Translations under genes and position numbers: made by a program
Shown: in pieces, positions 56,104 to 64,000 of the stretch
Layout: each line of letters begins with the position of its first letter
Position numbering within the stretch: the stretch's first letter is position 1
Notes under the pieces: model-generated
Told to the model about the DNA's origin: nothing
What the model saw: only the letters and a program-made list of their open reading frames with translations
Databases searched by the model: none
NCBI GenBank assembly: GCA_947359465.1
Contig: OX375877.1
Span: 28,097,235-28,161,234 of the forward strand
Source of the DNA: Metellina segmentata
Lineage: Eukaryota > Arthropoda > Arachnida > Araneae > Tetragnathidae
Direction of reading: 5' to 3'
DNA: 64,000 bases

Positions 56104-56482
56104 CTTTACAGACAATATCTGTGCAACCTTTAATTGTGCGTGCCACGAGCTCACACTCGCTGATTGAATCGACAATATTTTGAGTAAATTCCAAGCAGTG
56201 GTTTTCAAAGACATTCAAAGAATTGTAAACACACTCGCATATTGTTTTCCCACAAACTGAGTCACTGAAGAACAGACTGGAAAATTCGTTGCATCTAATA
56301 AATCCCACTGAATCAATTTTTTGGTAAATTTTATACATTTCCAGCGTTGTTTTATTTTGTGCTAAACTGCATAATTCATGTTTTGGCCAGTTAAGACAAG
56401 TCCAAATAATAAATATTGAAAAACCAATGTAAGAAATTATAAGCAATGCTGTTAAAAGATTTCGTATGGTTGTGTTGGTCAT
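56099..56482 (-). CDS. Cysteine-rich single-pass membrane protein, unknown
   Basis: A 127-residue protein that I do not recognise. Residues 8-30 form one hydrophobic segment after a short N-terminus (signal anchor or uncleaved signal). The rest is a small domain with nine further cysteines (38, 64, 77, 82, 84, 96, 110, 120, 125; plus C29 at the membrane edge) and one N-glycosylation sequon (NKT, about 43-45). Cysteine spacing suggests a disulfide-bonded extracellular or lumenal domain. It sits between protease and ATPase among virion genes and has its own TATA box (56555-56562), so it may be a membrane-associated virion or egress factor; this is inference from context only. Confidence 0.65.
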   Translation of the reverse strand: MTNTTIRNLLTALLIISYIGFSIFIIWTCLNWPKHELCSLAQNKTTLEMYKIYQKIDSVGFIRCNEFSSLFFSDSVCGKTICECVYNSLNVFENHCLEFTQNIVDSISECELVARTIKGCTDIVCKV

Positions 56483-56554
56483 TTTTGTTTTGTTTTGTAC
56501 GTCTTACTTTGTCAGAAACATTTCATAAAATGATGCTTTCACTCGAATGAAACA

Positions 56555-56562
56555 CTTTTATA
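56555..56562 (-). promoter_or_regulatory. TATA box for the membrane-protein gene
   Basis: TATAAAAG on the minus strand, 73-80 bp upstream of the ATG at 56482. Confidence 0.45.
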
Positions 56563-56631
56563 ACTCTATAAAAAAAGAATAAATAACAACAATGGAAGAT
56601 AATATCACTGAAAATCTAACTTTTATTTTTT

Positions 56632-57090
56632 TTAAACCATAGTTACACCGTATCTTTTCTTGACAAACTGAAACATTCTAAAGTCATTTTTTTTCCCATT
56701 AAGTTGAGTAAGAATAAATTTCATACATAATCCTTGACATCGTTTAACAACGAAATAAATGCAATAATGTCCACATACGTTAGATGTTAAGCTTTGAAAT
56801 AGAACCTCGTTCCAATGAACATGCTGAAAAGTCTTGATAAATCTTGTTACATCTTGTCCAAATGCATCGGGAGGAAATCCATAGGAATCGAAAAATTCTA
56901 CAGTGTTTTTATCTTGCATGTAAACGGCAAGCCAATGAGTTCCCTTTTCATCATGTTTATCGGTATTCAACACCATAGCTGAGGGAAACTTTCTAATTTT
57001 TTGTATTTTGTCCGAAGGAAAAACACCCACGAAATATCTCGCCGATATAGGATCACGAGATAAGATTTTATAAATGTCTGACGAATTCAT
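56632..57090 (-). CDS. PRO: Adenain-like cysteine protease
   Basis: 152 residues. The catalytic set of the adenovirus protease/Ulp1 clan is visible in order: His52 in THWLAVY, Asp68 in EFFDSYG, Gln99 in LFQSLTS and Cys106 in SNVCGHYC. It would mature virion proteins as adenain does. Length is shorter than adenain (about 200) but normal for Mavericks. Its ATG overlaps the stop of the major capsid gene (TGATG at 57088-57092), so translation may need reinitiation or a separate mRNA. Intact. Confidence 0.92.
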   Translation of the reverse strand: MNSSDIYKILSRDPISARYFVGVFPSDKIQKIRKFPSAMVLNTDKHDEKGTHWLAVYMQDKNTVEFFDSYGFPPDAFGQDVTRFIKTFQHVHWNEVLFQSLTSNVCGHYCIYFVVKRCQGLCMKFILTQLNGKKNDFRMFQFVKKRYGVTMV

Positions 57091-58388
57091 CAGTTTCCAA
57101 AATCATAGAGTATATTTCGAGCTTTGTTGACTTCGATCAAGTTTTCGAACTCAGCATAGACTAACAATGAAACTGTTTGTGGTAAGGGGTTGGCAAATTT
57201 AATTTCTATTCTTAAATTACTATGACGAACAAGATTTAGATGTGAACCGTCACACAAATCTGGGGATAAATCAAAGCAAAATAAAGAATAACCTTTCGAA
57301 AATTCTGACCTTGACAGGTATAGGCCTCTGTCTTCGGTATTTGTAAATAAGTTCTGATATGCTCTAACAAATTGATTTTTGTCAAAATTTGGTTGCAGTG
57401 GGTTATGAGGTATGGGTTGACCATCCACGTAGGCTCCAATGAAATTGATATTGTAATGTTTGAATTCGAAGGGAGACTTTTTATAGTGTCCATTGAACGC
57501 GTCATTATCAACACAGGCGATCACGATACGATTAGGCATCTGCCCCGTAAAAATATTATCTTGAACAAAACTCATATTGCCTGCAGGAATGGAATAAGCT
57601 TTACAGAGTACTCTGTTAATGGGATATTTGGCTGTTGCTTTTTCCAAACTCTTTGCGTGTCCTATAACAACACCTGGACTGACTCTCACTTTACGAACAA
57701 ATAAGGAAGCGTGTTCTAAGGAAACTTTAAATTCACCATCTCCCAGCAAACAAAATTCCGGTTTACTACGAATAAGTTTAATTTTCACATCTACCATGTT
57801 CAGAAGGAGTCGTTCTTGGTGAAACATATCCAAGTGTAATCGACCAATCATATCAACCGATGTACTGAGTTTGAACATTTCTGTCCGCTTATTGAATCCA
57901 TCGTTAGGCTCAGTATCTGCCGAATCGAAAACATTCATTCGACCGGCAGTATCCTTAAAAAACAGTTCCGAAGAAAGTTGGGAAGTTTTAGTATCATAAC
58001 CGTGATTTAGTAGTTTTTCTATCATGGCTCTGTAAGGATAAGTGTTATTACTGGAAGAAACAAGTCTTTCATTTAAACTAATATCCACCTGGGAAAACAT
58101 GGAATGCAAAAATAGATTTACAGGCCCTACTTTAGTTTCATCTGTGATTGGTTTGCCATCACTTTTTAAAATTTTAGCTTTGACATATAATTGAGTCTGT
58201 GATAAATCAAGATATTCGTCTCCGCTTCCAGATACATTGAATTCGACAGGGCTTCCATCAGAAACATTGGCTAACGGATGAAATTCAACCCACTGACCTC
58301 TCTCGATAACAGTTTGCGTTGGAGGTAAAGAGAATAATTCTAGCTCGGATTTTACACATTCTGGAGAATCTTTTAGTAGAAAAGCCAT
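57090..58388 (-). CDS. MCP: Major capsid protein, double jelly-roll
   Basis: The likely start is MAFLLKDSPEC (58388), giving 432 residues; the frame is open upstream to 58490 but that part overlaps the preceding gene and lacks family resemblance. SPECVKSELELFSLPPTQT followed by GQWVEFHPLA near the N-terminus is the hallmark start of Maverick major capsid proteins, which fold as two jelly-rolls and form trimeric capsomers. The frame is uninterrupted to TGA. It follows the basic protein by 4 nt and overlaps the protease ATG. Confidence 0.9.
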   Translation of the reverse strand: MAFLLKDSPECVKSELELFSLPPTQTVIERGQWVEFHPLANVSDGSPVEFNVSGSGDEYLDLSQTQLYVKAKILKSDGKPITDETKVGPVNLFLHSMFSQVDISLNERLVSSSNNTYPYRAMIEKLLNHGYDTKTSQLSSELFFKDTAGRMNVFDSADTEPNDGFNKRTEMFKLSTSVDMIGRLHLDMFHQERLLLNMVDVKIKLIRSKPEFCLLGDGEFKVSLEHASLFVRKVRVSPGVVIGHAKSLEKATAKYPINRVLCKAYSIPAGNMSFVQDNIFTGQMPNRIVIACVDNDAFNGHYKKSPFEFKHYNINFIGAYVDGQPIPHNPLQPNFDKNQFVRAYQNLFTNTEDRGLYLSRSEFSKGYSLFCFDLSPDLCDGSHLNLVRHSNLRIEIKFANPLPQTVSLLVYAEFENLIEVNKARNILYDFGN

Positions 58389-58392
58389 TGTA

Positions 58393-58812
58393 TCATGAGT
58401 CAAAAATATCACGTCTTTGCACCTTCCTGATTTTAGATGAAATGGAAAGTTTTGAGCGTTTGCGTTTCCTTTTAAACTTTCCGTGACCAATCATTTCATC
58501 TGCTTTTTGAACTGCCTTTCTAGCTAATTTCTTTCCGGTTTCTTTTGCTCTAGTTTTAATAGATGTTTTGAATTTTTCGCCCGACAACATGTCGTTAGCA
58601 ACCATTGTTCCTGTCCGTAATGCTTCTTTTCCAACCGTTTTTGCGCCACTTATCAATAAAGGCAAAGCTCTGCGAAAAAGTTTTGCAAAAAAACTTCCTA
58701 TTCCGTGTCCTTTCTGAAAAACAACTCCTTTGTAGTAGGGCAGACCATTTCCGATTTGTCCTGCATAATAATTTTCAAACTTTTTTGTACAACACGTGTA
58801 AGGCACCAACAT
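58393..58812 (-). CDS. Basic glycine-rich Maverick protein, possible minor virion component
   Basis: 139 residues. The N-terminal half has YYAGQIGNGLPYYKG and KGHGIGSFFAKLFRRALPLL, an amphipathic glycine-rich stretch, then SGAKTVGKEALRTG. The C-terminal half is strongly basic (GKFKRKRKRSK near 110-120). Related proteins occur next to the major capsid gene in many Mavericks. The GIGSFF and GAKTVGKEAL pattern is reminiscent of adenovirus core/minor proteins, so DNA condensation or membrane interaction is plausible but inferred. A TATAAAAG (58873-58880) lies about 60 bp upstream. Intact. Confidence 0.75.
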   Translation of the reverse strand: MLVPYTCCTKKFENYYAGQIGNGLPYYKGVVFQKGHGIGSFFAKLFRRALPLLISGAKTVGKEALRTGTMVANDMLSGEKFKTSIKTRAKETGKKLARKAVQKADEMIGHGKFKRKRKRSKLSISSKIRKVQRRDIFDS

Positions 58813-58872
58813 TATGTTACTTCTTGTCTTGAATGCAAAAATGAAAAATGAATCAATTCAGAAAGGAACACT

Positions 58873-58880
58873 CTTTTATA
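58873..58880 (-). promoter_or_regulatory. TATA box for the basic-protein/MCP unit
   Basis: TATAAAAG on the minus strand, overlapping the stop codon of the minor capsid gene (58876-58878). Confidence 0.5.
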
Positions 58881-59626
58881 TGATCTGTTTCAAGCGAAAA
58901 TGTAGTTTCACTATCAACTTTCCTCGTTCGAATGAGACGTAACGACCAGTGTGCGTCCTTACAGTAATTTCAATTGAGTCAAAATTTTTTCTGGAAACTG
59001 GTAAGTAATGAGGTCTTTCAAATTGTTCCTGAATCATATCACCATCTCTTCCCTTCACTGTCAGAGTTCGCAAAAGAGGAGCTAAGATCCCACCAACAAT
59101 TTCAGGCTGAATGATATCAGTATAAACGTACAGCAAATGTAAATCAACATGATGATCCGCGACAAAAGGACTCTCAGTGATTACTGTATCTGGGCCTCCA
59201 TTTCCTGGAATAAAATTTTCTCCAATCACTTGATTAGGTTCGAAACCTAAGTTTTCAGCTAATCCCTTGGATAATCGCAGCGTTGCACCGTTAGTGAGCT
59301 GCACCACCACCTTTTTAGTGTGTTTGTTATATTTCATTTGAATTTTTATGTGCTTTGGAAATGTATTTAAAATGTCATTCGGAGAATCATAAAAACCACA
59401 CGCTACTTTTCCATCAATTTTTACTCCGTTTCCTAGATTATATTCAAAAGAATTTTCACCATCAATAATGTTATTCCACATTCTGGGATAAATCATTTCA
59501 ACTAATCCTACTTCCCATTCACCTGAGTTCCATACGTGTGGAAAGTTTCGTGTAGAAGTGAGACATTGTATTGCCAGGATAAAACTCAATAGAGCTGTCG
59601 CTGGGAAGCGTGATGTAGAACGACAT
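58876..59626 (-). pseudogene. Minor capsid (penton) protein, single jelly-roll, frameshifted
   Basis: A start at 59626 opens a 35-codon frame beginning MSFYITLPSDSSIEFYPGNT, the conserved N-terminus of Maverick penton proteins, and ends in TGA at 59519-59521. The remaining about 214 codons (GEWEVGLVEMIYPRMWNN and on to 58876) continue the family pattern in another frame. The switch needs a +1 shift close to CTC-AGG-TGA and is consistent with a small indel. It would form the capsid vertices. Downstream of the shift the frame is fully open. Either a recent disabling mutation, a sequence error, or recoding. Confidence 0.8.
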
Positions 59627-59665
59627 CGTACTGCGCAAAAATTAAAAGGTAAGTACAGTAACAGC

Positions 59666-59674
59666 TCTATTTAT
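59666..59674 (-). promoter_or_regulatory. TATA box for the minor capsid gene
   Basis: TATAAATAG on the minus strand, about 40 bp upstream of the ATG at 59626. Its TAA is the stop codon of the integrase gene. Confidence 0.5.
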
Positions 59675-60720
59675 ATCATTTTGACATCCTCAACCCAAGC
59701 ATTAAATTTTTCAGGATAACCCTGAAATTTCACAAAGTATTCCATTTTTCCATGACGCTTTCTTTTCTTTAAAACCTTTTCTACTGGATAAAGTCCGGAA
59801 TCCGAAATCTTTTGCAATTCCTCTTTGTAAAAACTTCCTTGTATCACTTCCCCTGCTAAATCTTTCAGTTTATACACAACAGGTATCCGAGGTATTATTT
59901 TATCAATAGTAAAAATTTCTTTTGTCCAGTTTTGTTCGTATCCTTTTTCAAAGTGCATTTTCTCCCGACTAATACGAACAGTATTGCCAACCTTTAACTC
60001 TGAACTGCTCTGTTTTACATCAGATTGCTGTCCGTATAACGTATCCCATACTTTTCCTTCATTTTGTAATGTCACTGATGAAGGCTCTGTTTTAATACTA
60101 CGATGCCAAGTATGGTTATAACTATGCATCAATTGGTTTATGACGTCAATATATCTCTTCGTATTTATTTCAGTGAAGTATTTCCACATTTTAGTTTTAA
60201 GGGTACGATTAAAGCGTTCAACAATTGAAGCTTTTGTTGAATTATGTGTGGTAAAGAAATGAACTTTCTTCTTTTTTAAGAAATTTTGCACTAGTTTATT
60301 GGTAAACTCTTTCCCAGCATCTGTTTGTAAGGATTGAGGAGTACGTTCCAAAAATATTTTTTCAAAAGCTCTCATTATAGTTGTAGATTTTTTATCTAAC
60401 AGAGGAATGGCCCATGCATATTTAGATAAAATATCAATACAAGTAAGCAAATACTTATACCCATCGTTATGAGGGGCGAGAGATTGCATGTCCACTAAAT
60501 CAGATTGAAACTGTTCGTTTAATCCTCCTACTATTACACGATTTCTCTGGAATTTGTGCCGCAAAGGTTTGTGTAAAGTATACGAATCTTTCGTTTGTAG
60601 CCAATTTCTTATCTGTTTTCTTTTCACACGACCTTTTAAAGCACGCTGTAAAGCATTTATACCACCAAAGCTGCCGGGGAGTTTGGGATTCCGATATGTC
60701 TGATTCAGAATTTCTTCCAT
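59671..60720 (-). CDS. INT: Retroviral-type integrase with chromodomain (Maverick c-integrase)
   Basis: 349 residues. The N-terminal region (1-60) carries the NPKLPGSFGG..AL start of Maverick integrases. The catalytic core has D74 in FQSDLVDMQS, D134 in LQTDAGKEF and E168 in ASIVERFNRT, a DDE set. A C-terminal chromodomain (about 312-349) reads YPVEKVLKKR, EYFVKFQGYP and NAWV. It would join element ends to host DNA, producing the 6-bp duplication seen here; the chromodomain may guide target choice to histone-marked chromatin. The frame is intact. TATATAAATAG lies about 70 bp upstream (near 60790). Confidence 0.94.
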   Translation of the reverse strand: MEEILNQTYRNPKLPGSFGGINALQRALKGRVKRKQIRNWLQTKDSYTLHKPLRHKFQRNRVIVGGLNEQFQSDLVDMQSLAPHNDGYKYLLTCIDILSKYAWAIPLLDKKSTTIMRAFEKIFLERTPQSLQTDAGKEFTNKLVQNFLKKKKVHFFTTHNSTKASIVERFNRTLKTKMWKYFTEINTKRYIDVINQLMHSYNHTWHRSIKTEPSSVTLQNEGKVWDTLYGQQSDVKQSSSELKVGNTVRISREKMHFEKGYEQNWTKEIFTIDKIIPRIPVVYKLKDLAGEVIQGSFYKEELQKISDSGLYPVEKVLKKRKRHGKMEYFVKFQGYPEKFNAWVEDVKMI

Positions 60721-60788
60721 TGCAGCAGCGGTTGTGGTCTAACCTAAAGCTGATATTCATAATGACTGTTAAATTATAAGAAACACTA

Positions 60789-60799
60789 TTTATATACTT
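60789..60799 (-). promoter_or_regulatory. TATA box for the integrase gene
   Basis: TATATAAATAG on the minus strand, about 70 bp upstream of the ATG at 60720. Confidence 0.5.
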
Positions 60800-61070
60800 C
60801 TCTAATCTTTCAGGGAAAAAAAATCTTTCTATTGAAATAGAGAGCTAAAAACCAAAGTTTTATGAAGAAATTTTCAAAAATGATATTTCAAAAACAACCA
60901 GCAATAACAAATTAAATCAAAAACGCTGGTAAGCATACTGTACACAAAGAAACAAGTTAGTAAAATAAATAATTAAAAACTAAAATATATAAAAATAAAT
61001 GAAACGCACACATGTGTAGTAAAAATCAACACAATTTTATTCATTTATAAACAAAAGTAAAAAAAAAACA
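60800..61070. other. Intergenic, 3' end of the PC4-like gene
   Basis: AT-rich, with TTTATT at about 61036 giving an AATAAA signal for the minus-strand gene that ends at 61071. No further gene. Confidence 0.5.
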
Positions 61071-62115
61071 TTACACTGTTGTAAAATATGGGGAGATATG
61101 ATTGGAAATTACATACATTTCTCGCACAGATTCTATGAGTTCCTTCACATTTAAACATTCAAAAAAGTCACCTTGCAAAATCAAATACTGAAAATTGAAT
61201 AGCATACAATTTTTTTGAACAAAGGTCACAGCAAAATCACGCCAATCAATATTGTAAAGAATAGAAGTAAAATTTATAGTAAAAGATTCTTCCTTACTCG
61301 AATCTAAACAGGAATCTGCAACGTCGTTCACAATATAATTCTTACATCCGAAACAGTCCGCAGTATTAGATATACCTTTCGAAATAATATCCTCTAAATG
61401 TGCACATAAAGCATTTTTCAATTCACCTACCCCTTCTGGATTGTCAGGGTCACCGTTATAAGTATCGTTGGAAATCAGTGACGAACACTTTTCAAATTCA
61501 TGACTCACATAATAATTCAGAGAGTAGGCAAATAATGTATTATTCACACTTTCAGCAACACAATCGTAGTTCTCGCAAATTTTGAAAACGTGTTCCCAAC
61601 GCAACACAACACGATCGGGCACAAAATGAAAACACTTGTCACTTTTTCGAAACAGTCTTTGTAGGATAAGGAATGTCGTGTCTCCTACAACTTCTTTGGA
61701 CATGCATAGGTCTCTTTCCAGAATCTTAACAGATTCCACAGTAGCAAAAGTAAAAAATTTACTCACATTGCTTATAAACGATTCCCACACTTTTGGAGAA
61801 AGCGAAATTCCTTCTTTCGTGGGTTGTAAGCTTTCACTCTCATCAGTAACGTACTTTCGAATGTGCACTCTGGTCAGTCCAGTGAACTTGTTCACAAGCA
61901 GAAACATGTTGTCTCCAAGGTGTATCATCGTATCAGGCAGCGACTCCATCGTTATTTTTGGCTCTTCTCCAGGCATAGGTACACGTTTTATTTTTGGTTT
62001 CTCACCAAGCACAGACAATGCACTTTTTTTTAGTAATACGAACTCTCTTTACGGGACTAGGCTGAACAGAACTTCGCTTTTTAGTTTTAATGCAAAGGGA
62101 ATTGGAACCCTCCAT
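61071..62115 (-). CDS. PC4-like ssDNA-binding domain protein, apparent frameshift
   Basis: An ATG at 62115 opens a basic N-terminus (MEGSNSLCIKTKKRSSVQPS, then PVKRVRITKK). At a run of eight A (62024-62031) the frame runs to an early stop (62002), while the long frame (down to 61071) continues one base out. In the long frame IHLGDNMFLLVNKFTGLTRV, then HIRKYV and KEGISLSPKVWESF match the transcription coactivator PC4/p15 fold, a dimeric single-stranded-DNA-binding module. About 230 C-terminal residues are unrecognised, with scattered cysteines (CFGCKNY). It sits just inside the right TIR, opposite the polymerase, and may act in replication or early transcription. The shift in a homopolymer could be a sequencing error, slippage or a true mutation. 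Confidence 0.7.
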
Positions 62116-62456
62116 GATAAAAAAAAGCAAATTAAACGGAAGAAGACAAAATATTAGCAAAAAAAGCTCAACTGCACAAGTGCTCAGACAGTAGAGTATT
62201 GACACGATCAGTAAAACATCCCTAAAAAAAGTATCGTTGCCACTAAATTCCAACTAAGAGTACTCCACCAATCACAGAAGCTTTAATAATCAGGGAGGTG
62301 CCCACATCTTATCAACAACCAATAGCAAAACACCATTCAGCTTGAAAGTAACTCAACTCTACCACCGGTTAACATGAAGTGAAATGATCATGCTTTACTT
62401 CAATAATAAAAAAAATTTATGACCGCTATCGTGTCCAAACAAGACAACTATCGTTG

Positions 62457-62506
62457 ATACATGCTTAAACATGTCCAGACATGTTCAGACATGATCAAAC
62501 ATGTTC
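62457..62506 (-). promoter_or_regulatory. Five contiguous p53-type decamers, right TIR
   Basis: Exact inverted copy of the array at 48388-48437. Oriented toward the PC4-like gene, about 340 bp upstream of its start. Confidence 0.5.
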
Positions 62507-62588
62507 ATGCAAGTAGTCTGACATCACACAGTTACCATTTTCCCAAAGAAAGATTTCATTCACATAATTAAATCTCTGTAGCTGAGCA

Positions 62589-62675
62589 GGTATTCGCGGC
62601 CGAACGGTTATAATCACTGAATTAACCCTCGGACGCGAGTACTTTTGTACTAAGTTCAAACCCCACCAAAATACC
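62589..62675 (+). other. tRNA-Leu-like segment in right TIR
   Basis: Inverted copy of 48219-48305, 87 nt, with the same acceptor pairing, A-box-like D arm and long variable arm. Transcription from it would run outward toward the element tip. Confidence 0.4.
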
Positions 62676-62980
62676 GCCTAATTTTTAATTAATTCAATTT
62701 CTAACGATTGTTTGTGTTCTTTTCATTCAAGTAAAGGCCAATAGATGGCGCTACGAGTAACAAGAAAATCTCAACTTTGAAATCTCAGAAAAGAATCAAA
62801 GTCCAAATATAAACACTGCAATGACGTCACATTTTGTGTTGCCACTCATCAAGAAAGAACCTTCCATGTAATTAATAAATTCAAAAATAAAACAACTCAA
62901 CTCCTGTATTTAAATTGAAACCGAAACTAAGAACTTAATTCCACTCGACTCTAATGTTTTTATCCAGCAGCAGGACCTTT

Positions 62981-63384
62981 ACTCCTCAACGTTACGTACA
63001 CAGTGAAATCTCAGATAAAAAACTTCTAAGTCCCAAACGTAAACATACCAAGTGTTGCCATTCCCAATTAAATAAACTACCCTGTTGCCATTCAACAGTA
63101 GATAAACTTTAAAAAATTGAAACCGAAACCTACATCTCAACTTCACTCGACACTAATGTTTTTGTCCAGCAGCAGGACCTTTACTCCTCAACGTTACGTA
63201 CACAGTGAAATCTCAGATAAAAAACTTCTAAGTCCCAAACGTAAACATACCAAGTGTTGCCATTCCCAATTAAATAAACTACCCTGTTGCCATTCAACAG
63301 TAGATAAACTTTAAAAAATTGATACCGAAACCAACATCTCAACTCCACTCGACTCTAATGCTTTTGTCCAGCAGCAGGACCGTT
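62981..63384. repeat. 202-bp tandem duplication in the right TIR
   Basis: Two adjacent units of about 202 bp, nearly identical, each holding CTCCTCAACGTTACGTACAC, AAGTCCCAAACGTAAACATACC and CCAGCAGCAGGACC. The left TIR has one unit plus the flanking partial repeat. Confidence 0.85.
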
Positions 63385-63512
63385 ACTCCTCAACTCACCA
63401 ATCAATACGTCACTTCCGGTTGTGATGACGTCACGCTGTGACGTCACGTGGCCACGCCCCTTTTGATGACGTCACTTCCGCCTACTATGTGGGCCCGTAT
63501 ACTACTCACGAG

Positions 63513-64000
63513 CAGTGAATAAAATCAATGCACGCCCATTATTTATGACAACGCCATAAGCACTTGAATAGCAATAAGTGGTTTCTAGATATCTTATTCT
63601 AAGTTAACGGGTCTTACTGCTAGTATGTTCATAAGTTTAGAAACTTTTAAGTGCCGGAGATAAATTTGCATGGGCTACAAATGAATAAATAAACTATCTT
63701 GATGTGTAACGTTGTATTCATGTGTATAAATGTACTGAGAATGATATAATTCGCAGGTTTAATATCATTACTTTAATATTTGTATCAGTATTAGTCTTCA
63801 GTAAGAATTCAAGGGAATGTTTTATTTTGAAAAATGCTGTATACGTTTCCAGATTTTTACGCTCAACGTAACTGAACATTAGCCTTGTCCAAAGTTGTTA
63901 GATCTACTTAAGATATTGCATCTTTTTTTCATCAAGGGACACAAGGGTTTTTGATGTTGGTTCGATATTAGGAGAATCTTCATGATTATATGAAGTGATG
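63513..64000. other. Right flank of the Maverick, no gene
   Basis: AT-rich host DNA after the second CACGAG. No gene or repeat is recognised. Confidence 0.5.

Larger units (their letters stand above)
47590..63506. mobile_element. Maverick/Polinton element, full length
   Basis: A 15,917-bp element with identical 6-bp target duplications (CACGAG at 47584-47589 and 63507-63512) and long inverted repeats starting AGTAGTATACGGGCCCACAT. It contains the defining Maverick set: protein-primed polymerase B, retroviral-type integrase, adenain-like protease, packaging ATPase, major and minor capsid proteins, plus accessory genes. Mavericks are thought to replicate by protein priming from their TIR ends and to integrate through the encoded integrase; capsid genes suggest a virion stage. 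Most frames are open. Two genes have an apparent single frameshift, so this copy may be recently active but slightly damaged. Confidence 0.97.
62186..63506 (-). repeat. Maverick right terminal inverted repeat
   Basis: 1321 bp, inverted match to 47590-48712 but longer because a 202-bp unit is present twice (TACTCCTCAACGTTACGTAC at about 62980 and 63182). It contains the mirror copies of the CRE cluster (TGACGTCA at 63426, 63439, 63467), the tRNA-like segment and the decamer array. The PC4-like start codon lies 71 bp inside it. Confidence 0.93.

Noticed and set aside
57372..57704. 110-codon plus-strand open frame inside the major capsid gene
   Set aside because: Antisense shadow of a conserved coding region.
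61636..62157. 173-codon plus-strand open frame opposite the PC4-like gene
   Set aside because: Antisense of recognised PC4-domain coding sequence; serine-rich translation without resemblance to any family.
63117..63314. Small gene in the right TIR
   Set aside because: The frame runs through the 202-bp duplicated non-coding unit and is absent from the left TIR.
47590..63506. Integrated adenovirus or other conventional DNA virus
   Set aside because: Protease and protein-primed polymerase recall adenoviruses, but the DDE integrase with chromodomain, the 6-bp duplication, long TIRs and Maverick-type capsid genes place it with Mavericks/Polintons.

Overview
The window is AT-rich animal nuclear DNA, most likely from an arthropod. 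Genes are split by GT-AG introns, there is one exon of an invertebrate-type neuropeptide GPCR, and the rest is dense with Tc1/mariner, piggyBac-like, Helitron, MITE and tRNA-SINE insertions. I cannot name the species.

The main feature is a full-length Maverick/Polinton element at 47590-63506 (15,917 bp). It has long terminal inverted repeats that begin AGTAGTATAC, and it is flanked on both sides by the same 6-bp target duplication, CACGAG (47584-47589 and 63507-63512). On the plus strand it carries a protein-primed DNA polymerase B, which I resolve into 13 exons joining into one open frame of 1220 codons. All other genes are intronless and on the minus strand. Reading leftward from the right end they are: a PC4-like single-stranded-DNA-binding protein (apparent frameshift), a retrovirus-type integrase with a chromodomain, the minor (penton) capsid protein (frameshifted), a basic glycine-rich protein, the double-jelly-roll major capsid protein, an adenain-like cysteine protease, a small cysteine-rich membrane protein, an A32/FtsK-type packaging ATPase, a small basic protein and a conserved Maverick protein. 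This is a complete replication, integration and virion-assembly gene set, so the element is as much an integrated virus-like genome as a transposon. Several minus-strand genes have their own TATA box, often overlapping the stop codon of the gene before it. The TIRs hold a cluster of TGACGTCA sites, a row of five p53-type decamers with no spacing, and a tRNA-Leu-like segment.

The left 47 kb is a graveyard of smaller elements. These include a Tc1 element (4485-7711) hit twice by the same 8-bp-TSD MITE; a mariner-like element (9280-10583) inside a Helitron; non-autonomous Helitrons of at least three families; a piggyBac-like remnant (22917-23740); TTAA MITEs; two tRNA-SINEs, one with a recognisable empty site in this same window; a long foldback (27597-28266); and more Tc1 remnants. 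Tandem arrays lie at 33649-34520 (231 bp) and 37081-38440 (173 bp). The second array overlaps the last codons of the GPCR exon at 38397-39126. The missing GPCR exons would lie to the right, so the Maverick may sit in or near that gene.
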